From the NCBI GenBank assembly GCA_023249165.1, contig JAHFDE010000094.1, positions 1-8,192 of the forward strand: 8,192 nt of DNA. Direction: 5' to 3'. Both the position numbers and the translations under genes were made by a program. Source of the DNA: Candidatus Methylomirabilota bacterium (GTDB lineage: Bacteria; Methylomirabilota; Methylomirabilia; Methylomirabilales; CSP1-5). How positions within the stretch are numbered: the first letter of the stretch is position 1; the number at the start of each line of letters is the position of its first letter. The notes beneath the pieces are model-generated. The model searched no databases and had not been told where the DNA came from. It saw nothing but the letters and a program-made list of their open reading frames with translations. Below, piece by piece: positions 1 to 6,795 of this stretch.

Positions 1-922
1 CCTCGCGCATGGAGTGCGAGGGAACCCCCACGCATCCGGAGGCGGCGATGGCCGCCAGGGCGTTCTCGGTGTTGTGGGACCCCTGGATCTCGAGGGTGTC
101 CCGCCGGCAGACGGCCTCCTCTTTACCGCCCAGGCGGAGCCAGAACGTCCCCTCCTTGAGAAACGCGCCCTCGCTCACCGGCTGCCGTTGGCTGAAGAAG
201 ATCTTCCGTGCCCGGCATCGGGAGGCCGCGTCGAGCGTCAAGGGATCGTCGGCATTCAGAACCGCTGTGTCATCAGGCTGCTGATTCAGGAAGATGCGCG
301 CCTTCGCCTGGAGGTATGCGGCGAGACCCGCGTACCGGTCCAGATGATCCGGGGTGACATTCAGGAGGAGGGCCACCCGGGGCCGGAAGGCCTCGATGGC
401 CTCCAGCTGGAAACTCGAGATCTCGGCCACGACCCAATATTCTCGGGAGAGCCCGCCCACCACATCCGAGAGGGCTGTCCCGATATTGCCGGCGACCACC
501 GCCTCTCTCCCTGCCCGTTCGATCATCAATCCGATCAGGGTCGTGGTGGTACTCTTCCCGTTGGTTCCGGTCACGGCAATGAAGGGGGCCTCCGTGGCCC
601 GAAAGGCCAGTTCCACCTCGCTCCAGATCCGGACGCCCTGGGACCGGGCCTTTTGGAGGAGGGGGAGATCCGAGTCGACCCCCGGGCTCACCACAATCAG
701 GTCGGCCTGCAGGAAGGTTTCGGGTCGATGCGGCCCAAGTTCAACCTTCACCCCTCTCTTCCTGAGGTCGTCGAGATCGGTCTGGATCTTTTCGGCCGGA
801 TGATGATCGCTGCCGGTCACGCGCGCCCCCCGACTCACGAGGAGCCTGCAGGCGGCGGCCCCGCTCCGCGCGAGTCCCACCACCGTCACCCTCTTCCCTT
901 GTACGTCGAGCGTCCGCTCCAT
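1..922 (-). CDS. murD: UDP-N-acetylmuramoyl-L-alanine--D-glutamate ligase MurD (partial, C-terminal end missing)
   Basis: Cytoplasmic ATP-dependent ligase that adds D-glutamate to UDP-MurNAc-L-Ala, the second amino-acid step of peptidoglycan precursor synthesis. The reading frame starts with ATG at 922-920 and stays open to the window edge, giving 307 codons; E. coli MurD is about 440 residues, so roughly the last third lies outside. The N-terminal nucleotide-binding fold shows VVGLARSG (14-21). The central Mur ligase domain has the P-loop GTNGKST (119-125), EISSFQLE (167-174) and NVTPDHLDRY (188-197). K207 in the LQAKARIF stretch fits the carbamylated lysine of the family, and GSHNTENALAA (281-291) marks the approach to the C-terminal domain. 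The N-terminus aligns naturally with other MurD proteins (QGKRVTVVGL), which supports this ATG. However, no clear Shine-Dalgarno sequence precedes it; the upstream bases are a heptad-repeat element. It follows mraY in the same direction after a 125-nt gap. Confidence 0.96.
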   Translation of the reverse strand, partial: MERTLDVQGKRVTVVGLARSGAAACRLLVSRGARVTGSDHHPAEKIQTDLDDLRKRGVKVELGPHRPETFLQADLIVVSPGVDSDLPLLQKARSQGVRIWSEVELAFRATEAPFIAVTGTNGKSTTTTLIGLMIERAGREAVVAGNIGTALSDVVGGLSREYWVVAEISSFQLEAIEAFRPRVALLLNVTPDHLDRYAGLAAYLQAKARIFLNQQPDDTAVLNADDPLTLDAASRCRARKIFFSQRQPVSEGAFLKEGTFWLRLGGKEEAVCRRDTLEIQGSHNTENALAAIAASGCVGVPSHSMRE

Positions 923-926
923 GTCG

Positions 927-1038
927 TTAGCTGTCAGCCGTCCGCTGACTTCGGCGAGCTCAGTCGAGCCGTCGGCTGTCCGCAAAAGACCCTGTGCTCT
1001 TTTCCGAGCTGACTGCCGACGGCCGATTGCTGACTGCC
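927..1038. repeat. Degenerate 7-nt repeat element with opposed arrays, mraY-murD gap
   Basis: The 125 bases between the mraY stop and the murD start are mostly short degenerate heptads. On the plus strand, 1008-1035 reads as four heptads in register: GCTGACT, GCCGACG, GCCGATT, GCTGACT (consensus GCYGAYN). At the other end the same type of heptad lies on the minus strand: 947-927 reads GCGGACG, GCTGACA, GCTAACG. The two arrays therefore face each other. The middle holds two small hairpin-forming pieces: AGCCG-T-CGGCT at 967-977 and AAAAGA/TCTTTT at 984-1003 with an 8-nt loop. No protein-coding signal or promoter was recognised here. The element ends only a few bases before the murD ATG and occupies the place where a ribosome binding site would be expected. 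Function is unknown; it could be a small intergenic repeat family or an mRNA structure or processing site inside the operon. Confidence 0.7.
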
Positions 1039-1047
1039 TTTTCTTCA

Positions 1048-2130
1048 TCATCGCAGTTTCAAGGTGGTGAGCGAGATGAGCGCCAACAGGAACGAAATAA
1101 TCCAGAATCGCACAATGATCTTGGGTTCGGCGACCCCGTTGAGTTCGTAATGGTGGTGGATAGGGGCCATGCGAAAGATCCGCCGCCCGGTGGTCTTGTA
1201 CGAGAAGACCTGGAGGAGGACCGAGATCGCCTCGATGACGAAGACCCCTCCGATGATCATGAGGAGCAGCTCATGTTTGGTCAGCACCGCCAACAGGGCC
1301 AGGGCCGTCCCGAGCGCCAACGATCCGGTGTCCCCCATAAAGATCTGCGCGGGATAGGCATTGAACCAGAGAAACCCCAGCGAAGCCCCGACCACCGCGC
1401 CCCCAACGATGGTGAGTTCGCTCGATTCGCGAACGTAGATCACCTGAAGGTAGCGGGCGATGGCGCCATGCCCGGCCATGTAGGCCAGGACGGTGTAGGC
1501 GCCAGCCGCCATGATCATCGGGCCGGTCGCGAGCCCGTCCAGGCCGTCGGTGAGGTTCACGGCGTTACTACAGCCGACGATGATGAGCATCACCAGGAGG
1601 ACGTAGGCCCACTCCAGGTCCGGCACCAACCACTTGACAAAGGGGATGCTCAAGCGCGTGGTGAATTCGTCCACCGGGCTCAGATAGAGGTAGAGACCCA
1701 CGCCGAGCCCCAGCATGATCTGCCAGGCAAACTTATGGCGCGGGGCCAACCCTTTGCTGCTCTTCCGCCTGAGCTTCAGGTAATCATCGCAAAAACCCAC
1801 GGCGCTCATCCCCAGTGTCCCCAGGAGGATGACCCAGACAAAGCGATAGGTCAGATTCGCCCACAAGAGCGTCGATCCGACGACCGAGGCGACAATCAGG
1901 AGTCCCCCCATCGTGGGCGTTCCGGCCTTGCCGAGGTGGGTCCGCGGTCCGTCCTCCCGGATCTGCTGCCCAATGTGTAGCGCCCGAAGTCGCTTGATGA
2001 TATAGGGACCCAGGACGAGGCTGAGCAAGAGAGATGTGATGATGGCGCCCGCCGTGCGGAAGGTCACATAGCGGAACACATTGAAAACCGTATGGTAATC
2101 GACCAGGGGATACAGAAGGTGGTACAGCAT
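1048..2130 (-). CDS. mraY: Phospho-N-acetylmuramoyl-pentapeptide-transferase MraY
   Basis: Integral inner-membrane enzyme that transfers phospho-MurNAc-pentapeptide from UDP to undecaprenyl phosphate, forming lipid I. The product is 360 residues from the ATG at 2130-2128, the same length as E. coli MraY. Catalytic residues sit where expected: D115-D116 in the FCDDYLKL stretch, NAVNLTDGLDGLA (189-201), D267 in FMGDTGS, and the HHH cluster at 325-327 in APIHHHYEL. Many hydrophobic segments (for example 27-46, 97-113, 175-187, 242-257, 271-283, 289-308, 341-356) fit a ten-helix topology. The frame also allows a GTG one codon earlier (2133), but the ATG fits the family and has a GAGGGG ribosome site at 2141-2136. 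This ATG shares one base with the murF TGA stop (TGATG), so translation is probably coupled to murF. It lies in the usual dcw position between murF and murD. Confidence 0.98.
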   Translation of the reverse strand: MLYHLLYPLVDYHTVFNVFRYVTFRTAGAIITSLLLSLVLGPYIIKRLRALHIGQQIREDGPRTHLGKAGTPTMGGLLIVASVVGSTLLWANLTYRFVWVILLGTLGMSAVGFCDDYLKLRRKSSKGLAPRHKFAWQIMLGLGVGLYLYLSPVDEFTTRLSIPFVKWLVPDLEWAYVLLVMLIIVGCSNAVNLTDGLDGLATGPMIMAAGAYTVLAYMAGHGAIARYLQVIYVRESSELTIVGGAVVGASLGFLWFNAYPAQIFMGDTGSLALGTALALLAVLTKHELLLMIIGGVFVIEAISVLLQVFSYKTTGRRIFRMAPIHHHYELNGVAEPKIIVRFWIISFLLALISLTTLKLR

Positions 2131-3506
2131 CACAACCCCTCGAGGAGCTTTTCAAGCCCCATCCCTCGCGACGCTTTCAAGAGGATCCAGGGGGCTCTAG
2201 TCACGTGCGCCCTGAGCACCGCCCGGGCCTCCCCATGGTCGCGGCAGTAGTGAATCCTAGTGACGTCTAGCCCATTGAGGGCGGCCCCCTCGCCGATGGC
2301 TCGGGCGCGTTCTCCCACCGCGATCAGCAGTGCCGGGCGCCCCCGCGCCACCAAGGCCCCGATGCGCCGATGGGCCGCCTCCGACACCGATCCCAGCTCC
2401 AGCATGTCCCCGAGCACAAGGATAGCCTCCCGCCCTTTGGAGAGCCGGACGAAGGCCTCGAGCGACGCCGCCATCGAGGTCGGATTCGCATTATAGGCGT
2501 CGTTGACGATCACGGCCCCCGAGGGATGGAGGATCCTTTCCATGCGCATGGGTGCGGCCGGCGCCTGCTCGAGCCCCGCGGCGATCGCGTCCAGGTCAAG
2601 AGCGAAGGCGATTCCGACGGCGGCCGCGGCCAGCGCGTTCCACACATTCAGACGGCCCGGGGTGTTCAGTCGGACCGGCCGCCTCTTCCTCCCGGCAGCA
2701 AGGGTGAAGAGTGTCCGGCCGTCCCGGCCACCTCGGACCCGCTCCGCCCGGACATCCGCCCGCCCGTCAAGGCCGAAGGTGATCAGACGGCCCCGGACGG
2801 CGGGGAAGAGCCGCGTGAGATACGGATCATCCCTGTTCAGGACGGCCACGCGGTCCCCCGTGAGAAACGGAAGGAGTTCGCCCTTCGCCTCGGCCACCTC
2901 TTCTACCGACCCGAGAAACTCCAGATGCGCCTCTCCAATATTGGTGATCACCCCCACGTCCGGCTTCGCCATCTCTGCCAGGCGATGGATCTCCCCCCGC
3001 ACGTTCATGCCCAGCTCGAGGACCGCGGCCTGGTGCTCTCGCCGGAGCTCGAAGAGGGTGAGGGGCACACCGATCAGATTGTTCAGGTTCCCCGATGAGA
3101 CAAGGACGCGATACCCCTGGCGCAGGACGCTCCCCGTCATCTCTTTCGTGGTGGTCTTCCCGTTGCTTCCCGTAATCGCCACGACCCTTGCCGGATAACG
3201 CCTGCGCCAGCACTCTGCGATCTGGCCCAACGCCCACTGCGTCTCCTCGACCTGAATCACGACGAAACCAGGTGGAAGAGGGATGCTGGGAGGCGCTGAG
3301 ACCACACACCCGAGAGCCCCCTTGGCTGCCGCCTCTGACAGGAAGGCATGACCATCGAAGCTCTTGCCCTTGAGAGCGACGAAAAAGTCGCCGGGCTTGA
3401 GGGTGCGGCTGTCCGTGGAGAAACGTGCCATCTCCCGGCCCGGGTCGCCGGCGACGAGCGTGCCCTTCGTGGCCTCCACTACCTCTTTGACTGTGAGCCC
3501 CTCCAT
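2130..3506 (-). CDS. murF: UDP-N-acetylmuramoyl-tripeptide--D-alanyl-D-alanine ligase MurF
   Basis: Cytoplasmic ATP-dependent ligase that adds D-Ala-D-Ala to the UDP-MurNAc-tripeptide, completing the pentapeptide used by MraY. Counting from the chosen start, the protein has 458 residues (E. coli MurF has 452). It shows the N-terminal substrate domain (FSTDSRTLKPGDFFVAL, about 29-45), the P-loop GSNGKTTTKE (113-122), the MurF signature NDAYNANPTSM (335-345), LGDMLELG (365-372) and the C-terminal KASRGMGLE (444-452). An ATG 24 nt upstream (3530) is in frame, but it and the next few codons lie inside the 7-nt repeat element. The ATG at 3506-3504 has a GGAG six bases upstream and gives a family-like beginning (MEGLTVKEVVEATKGTL), so it is preferred. 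MurF is separate from MurE, not fused. Its TGA stop overlaps the mraY ATG by one base. Confidence 0.97.
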   Translation of the reverse strand: MEGLTVKEVVEATKGTLVAGDPGREMARFSTDSRTLKPGDFFVALKGKSFDGHAFLSEAAAKGALGCVVSAPPSIPLPPGFVVIQVEETQWALGQIAECWRRRYPARVVAITGSNGKTTTKEMTGSVLRQGYRVLVSSGNLNNLIGVPLTLFELRREHQAAVLELGMNVRGEIHRLAEMAKPDVGVITNIGEAHLEFLGSVEEVAEAKGELLPFLTGDRVAVLNRDDPYLTRLFPAVRGRLITFGLDGRADVRAERVRGGRDGRTLFTLAAGRKRRPVRLNTPGRLNVWNALAAAAVGIAFALDLDAIAAGLEQAPAAPMRMERILHPSGAVIVNDAYNANPTSMAASLEAFVRLSKGREAILVLGDMLELGSVSEAAHRRIGALVARGRPALLIAVGERARAIGEGAALNGLDVTRIHYCRDHGEARAVLRAHVTRAPWILLKASRGMGLEKLLEGL

Positions 3507-3512
3507 CACATT

Positions 3513-3516
3513 CTCC
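3513..3516 (-). promoter_or_regulatory. murF ribosome binding site (decides the start)
   Basis: The minus strand reads GGAG at 3516-3513, followed by six bases and the ATG at 3506-3504. The alternative upstream ATG at 3530-3528 is preceded only by repeat sequence with no purine-rich ribosome site, so this site favours the shorter murF. The site lies just outside the heptad-repeat element. Confidence 0.6.
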
Positions 3517-3593
3517 GGTTCATGGTTCATCGTTCATGGCTCATGGCAAAACCCGAGTTCCATCCATGAACTCTGAACCCTGAACTATGAACC
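3517..3593. repeat. Inverted heptad-repeat element, murE-murF gap
   Basis: On the plus strand, 3517-3544 consists of four heptads in register: GGTTCAT, GGTTCAT, CGTTCAT, GGCTCAT. After a 21-nt spacer, 3566-3593 holds four heptads of the opposite orientation: ATGAACT, CTGAACC, CTGAACT, ATGAACC. Reading the arms as 3517-3547 and 3563-3593, about 24 of 31 positions pair, with a 15-nt loop, so the transcript could fold into a long imperfect hairpin. The element fills nearly the whole space between murE and murF. It contains the murE stop (TAG at 3587-3585), supplies the last murE codons, and covers an alternative in-frame murF ATG. No gene is visible within it. It is not followed by a T-tract, so it does not look like a standard terminator. 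Function is unknown. Confidence 0.85.
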
Positions 3594-5087
3594 CCCCTGG
3601 TGGTAGCCCTGTTCCCGCAGCACCTCGCGGGCCACCTCCCGGTCATCGAAGGGAATCTTCTCTTCACCGACGACCTGTGTCGTCTCGTGTCCCTTGCCGG
3701 CGATCAGGATGACATCGCCGGGCCGGGCCTCCCCCATCGCCGCCCTCACGGCGTCACGCCGATCAACGCAGCGCATCGTCCTCTCCGCCCCGCCCGACAC
3801 GCTTCGGACCCCCGCCTCGATCTCCTCCAAGATGGCCTCGGGTGATTCGCTCCTCGGGTTATCGGAGGTGAGGATGACGCGATCGGCCCACCGCACGGCC
3901 GCCTCTCCCATCAGCGGGCGCTTCTTCCGGTCCCGGTCGCCGCCGCACCCGAAGAGGACGATCAGCCGACCCGCGGAGAGCTCCCGCAGAGACCGGAGGA
4001 CCCACTCGAGGGCATCAGGGGTGTGGGCGTAATCCACCACCACCCTGAAAGGCTGTCCGACCTCGACCGGTTCCAGCCGGCCGGGGATGCGGCGTACCGT
4101 GACCAGACCTTCGAGGATCCGCTCGATGGGGATCTTGAGCGCTCCCCCCACACCCACCGCGGCCAGCAGGTTATAGAGATTGTGTCGACCAAGCAGCGGG
4201 GATCGCAGTCCGCCCGTCCCCCACGGGGTGCGGATGAAGGCACGGATCCCCTGAAGGTCATACACAGGACCCACCGCAGTCACATCCGCCTCAGCCGTCA
4301 GTCCGTACGTGACCACAGCGGCACGCGCCATCTCGCGGAGTCGCTTGCCCGCCGGGTCATCAAGGTTGATGACGGCCGTTCCGTCCTTCTCCCGGAGCAT
4401 CGTGAAGAGCTGAGCCTTGGCGGCGAAATAGTCTTCCATCGTCCCATGGAAGTCGAGGTGATCCTGGGTCAGGTTGGTGAAGACGGCGACGTCAAAGGCA
4501 CACTCCGCCACCCGATGCAGCACCAGGGAGTGGGAGGAGACCTCCATCACGGCGGCGTCCGCCCCCTGACCACGCATCCACCGGAGCAGCGCCTGCAAAT
4601 CCGAGGCCTCAGGGGTGGTCCGCTCTGCCTCGCAGCGGATCCCCCCGCACCGGTACTCGACCGTCCCGATAATTCCGGCCCGATGGCCGCCAGCCTGGAG
4701 CGCCGCCTCGACCAGATAGCTCACGGTCGTCTTGCCATTGGTCCCCGTGATCCCCGTGAGACACAGCTCACGTGACGGCGCATCGTAAAAGCGCGCCGCC
4801 ACATGAGGGAGGGCGCGGCGTGTCTCCTCAACCTGGACGATAGTCCCAGTCACCGGTGCGCCCCCGGCACCTCGCACATCCCGCTCAACGAGGAAGGCAC
4901 CCGCCCCCCGGCTGAGCGCCTCGGGGATGAACCGATGGCCGTCATGTCGCGCTCCCCGGATGCACACAAAGAGGCTCTGGGGTCCCGTCCGCCGGGAGTC
5001 GTACTCGACCGAGGCGATCTCCTGGTCCAACGCCCCCTGCAGGAGCCTGTGGGGAAAGCCGTCAATTAAATCTCGGAGAGGCTTCAT
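3585..5087 (-). CDS. murE: UDP-N-acetylmuramoyl-L-alanyl-D-glutamate--2,6-diaminopimelate ligase MurE
   Basis: Cytoplasmic ATP-dependent ligase that adds the third amino acid to UDP-MurNAc-L-Ala-D-Glu. From the chosen start the protein has 500 residues (E. coli MurE has 495). Visible motifs: N-terminal VEYDSRRTGPQSLFVCIRG (27-45), P-loop GTNGKTT (115-121), ERTTPEA (155-161), MEVSSHSL (181-188), NLTQDHLDFHG (205-215), K224 in AAKAQLF at the position of the carbamylated lysine, FGCGGDRDR (379-387), DNPRSE (409-414) and AGKGHE (463-468). DNPR is the known selectivity motif for meso-diaminopimelate rather than lysine, so meso-DAP peptidoglycan is inferred. The frame stays open to an ATG at 5135, but the ATG at 5087-5085 has a good GGGAGG site and yields the family-like start MKPLRDLIDG. 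It overlaps the end of ftsI by 26 nt. The final codons and the TAG stop lie inside the repeat element that separates it from murF. Confidence 0.97.
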   Translation of the reverse strand: MKPLRDLIDGFPHRLLQGALDQEIASVEYDSRRTGPQSLFVCIRGARHDGHRFIPEALSRGAGAFLVERDVRGAGGAPVTGTIVQVEETRRALPHVAARFYDAPSRELCLTGITGTNGKTTVSYLVEAALQAGGHRAGIIGTVEYRCGGIRCEAERTTPEASDLQALLRWMRGQGADAAVMEVSSHSLVLHRVAECAFDVAVFTNLTQDHLDFHGTMEDYFAAKAQLFTMLREKDGTAVINLDDPAGKRLREMARAAVVTYGLTAEADVTAVGPVYDLQGIRAFIRTPWGTGGLRSPLLGRHNLYNLLAAVGVGGALKIPIERILEGLVTVRRIPGRLEPVEVGQPFRVVVDYAHTPDALEWVLRSLRELSAGRLIVLFGCGGDRDRKKRPLMGEAAVRWADRVILTSDNPRSESPEAILEEIEAGVRSVSGGAERTMRCVDRRDAVRAAMGEARPGDVILIAGKGHETTQVVGEEKIPFDDREVAREVLREQGYHQGGS

Positions 5088-6795
5088 CACGCCTCCCAGC
5101 GACCCGCTCGGGTGAGGTGACAGGGGGGGACGCAAGATAGTTCAAGGTCTCCCGGGCGATCTCGCGAAAGACGGGAGCTGCGACGGTCCCCCCCCAGGCA
5201 ATACCCTGGGGCTCATCGACCATGACGAGGATGGCGAGCCTTGGGTCCTCGGCGGGGACGTAGCCGACGAAAAAGGCCACCACCTTTGTAGGCGAATAGC
5301 GCCCGGTCTCACGATCGAGCTTTTGCGCGGTGCCGGTCTTGCCCGCGACTCTATAGCCGGGAAGCGCCGCCCCCTGCCCGGTCCCCCGCTCGACAACCTC
5401 GGTGAGGATCGACGTGAGGGTTCGGGCGGTCTCAGACGAGATGACGCGCCTGACCGCCAAGGGTCTGGTCTCCTCGACGCTCCCATCGGGATGGCGAACC
5501 GCCAGGAGCGCACGGGGCCGGATCAGGGATCCCCCGTTGGCCACGGCGCTCATGGCGCTGATCATCTGAAGCGCCGTCGCTGAGATCTCGTGGCCGATGG
5601 AGAGGGCGCCCAGGGAGAGCTGTGACCAGTGCCGCGGCTGGCGGATGACCCCGTGGTTTTCACCGGGCAGATCCACGCCGGTCGGGACGCCGAAGCCGAA
5701 GCTCGTGATGTAGCTATAGAACCGCTCTTTTCCCACCTTCATCCCCACCTTGACGGCCCCCACGTTGCTGGAGAATGCCATGACGTCCCGGAAGGTCATC
5801 CACCCGTGTTTCTCGTGGTCCCGGATCGTGACCCCCGCGACCTCAATGGCCCCCTCTTCGCCGTAAAAGAGATCGTCGGGGCGCACCAGTCGCTCCTCGA
5901 GCGCCGCCGCGGCGAGGACGAGTTTGAAGGTCGATCCAGGCTCATAGGGATCGGTGAGGGCCCGATTCCGGCGGAAGGCGGGGGACGTACTCGCGTAGGC
6001 GCTGGGGTTATATGCGGGGCTGTTGGCGAGGGCCAGGATCTCCCCGGTCGTGGGATCCATCACAATGGCCGTCCCGGCCCTCGCCCCGGAGCGTCGCACC
6101 GCCGCGTCGAGTTCCCGCTCTGCTACATGCTGGATGACCTCATCAATGGTCAGGTAGAGATCGGCGCCCGGGTGAGTCTCCTTGGATTCCCGAAAGACGA
6201 TACTGCCTCTGGCGTCCACTCGACTCACAAAGGACCGCGGTCCGCCGGTCAGCAGACGCTCGTATGCAAGCTCGAGCCCCTCCAATCCTCTGTTATCAAC
6301 ACCCGCGAATCCGATGAGGTGTGCCGCGAGGTCCTTCTTAGGATAATACCGTTTCCCTTCAGGCACAAGGCCGACTCCCGGAAGGCTCAACCTCGAAACG
6401 GCCTCCGCCTGTTCGGGATCCACCTGGCGTTGGATCCACACGAAGGGTTGATCACTGCGGAGCTTCGCCTGAATCTCGCGGACCGGTAGCTTGAGGACCC
6501 GGGCCAGCCGCGTCGCGGTGGCGCTCGGGTCCTGCACCAGGCCCGGATGGGCAAAGACCGACGCGGCATCCAGGGTGATCACCAACATCCGCCCGCGGCG
6601 ATCATAGATCGTCCCGCGCTTGGCAGCCACGGGGATGCGGCGTTCATACTGCCCTTCGGCTCGGGTACCGAGACGCTCGTGCCGGATGATCTGAATCACG
6701 TAGAGGCGAGCGCCGACGACGCCCAACAGGGCGGCGAGGAGGACGGCCAGGACGGCGATCCTGGCCCGGGGAGGGGTCCCGAAGGACGCGGTCAT
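5062..6795 (-). CDS. ftsI: Septal peptidoglycan D,D-transpeptidase FtsI (PBP3-type class B penicillin-binding protein)
   Basis: Membrane-anchored periplasmic transpeptidase that cross-links septal peptidoglycan. The protein has 577 residues (E. coli FtsI has 588). A short basic N-terminus and one membrane segment (about 12-36) form the uncleaved anchor. The pedestal region carries the class B motif RGTIYDRRGRML (60-71). The penicillin-binding domain holds all three active-site motifs: S288-T-F-K291 with the nucleophilic serine, S342-S-N344, and K486-T-G488 in VAGKTGTAQK. The conserved WGGTVAAPVFREI stretch is at 534-546. No PASTA repeats follow, unlike SpoVD-type or some Gram-positive homologues. 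The short tail after residue 555 is poorly conserved in look and overlaps murE. The ATG follows the ftsL TAG with no gap and has GAGGAG at 6807-6802, inside the end of ftsL. The position after ftsL and before murE supports FtsI rather than a PBP2 of the elongation machinery. Confidence 0.96.
   Translation of the reverse strand: MTASFGTPPRARIAVLAVLLAALLGVVGARLYVIQIIRHERLGTRAEGQYERRIPVAAKRGTIYDRRGRMLVITLDAASVFAHPGLVQDPSATATRLARVLKLPVREIQAKLRSDQPFVWIQRQVDPEQAEAVSRLSLPGVGLVPEGKRYYPKKDLAAHLIGFAGVDNRGLEGLELAYERLLTGGPRSFVSRVDARGSIVFRESKETHPGADLYLTIDEVIQHVAERELDAAVRRSGARAGTAIVMDPTTGEILALANSPAYNPSAYASTSPAFRRNRALTDPYEPGSTFKLVLAAAALEERLVRPDDLFYGEEGAIEVAGVTIRDHEKHGWMTFRDVMAFSSNVGAVKVGMKVGKERFYSYITSFGFGVPTGVDLPGENHGVIRQPRHWSQLSLGALSIGHEISATALQMISAMSAVANGGSLIRPRALLAVRHPDGSVEETRPLAVRRVISSETARTLTSILTEVVERGTGQGAALPGYRVAGKTGTAQKLDRETGRYSPTKVVAFFVGYVPAEDPRLAILVMVDEPQGIAWGGTVAAPVFREIARETLNYLASPPVTSPERVAGRRDEASPRFN
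5092..5097 (-). promoter_or_regulatory. murE ribosome binding site (decides the start)
   Basis: The minus strand reads GGGAGG at 5097-5092, four bases before the ATG at 5087-5085. It lies inside the 3' end of ftsI. It supports starting MurE 16 codons inside the longest open frame, where the protein begins to look like other MurE sequences. Confidence 0.65.

Noticed and set aside
984..1003. Possible intrinsic terminator after mraY (AAAAGA, 8-nt loop, TCTTTT)
   Set aside because: The stem is only six mostly A-T pairs, the T-run is part of the stem, and the gene order continues into murD in the same direction; a weak hairpin only.
14..1980. Long plus-strand open frames (14-1012 and 994-1980)
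   Set aside because: They lie antisense to murD and mraY, their translations show no family motif and are rich in arginine, proline, glycine and histidine, as expected of shadow frames in GC-rich genes.
3517..3593. CRISPR-like array
   Set aside because: Units are 7 nt, contiguous and in two orientations; there are no 25-40 nt repeats with unique spacers and no cas genes.
5088..5135. Longer MurE beginning at 5135
   Set aside because: The extra 16 residues lack similarity to MurE proteins and would increase the overlap with ftsI; a good ribosome site serves the ATG at 5087.
4023..6489. Long plus-strand open frames within murE and ftsI (4023-4775 and 5629-6489)
   Set aside because: They are antisense to fully intact, motif-rich genes and have no recognisable protein features; treated as GC-rich shadows.
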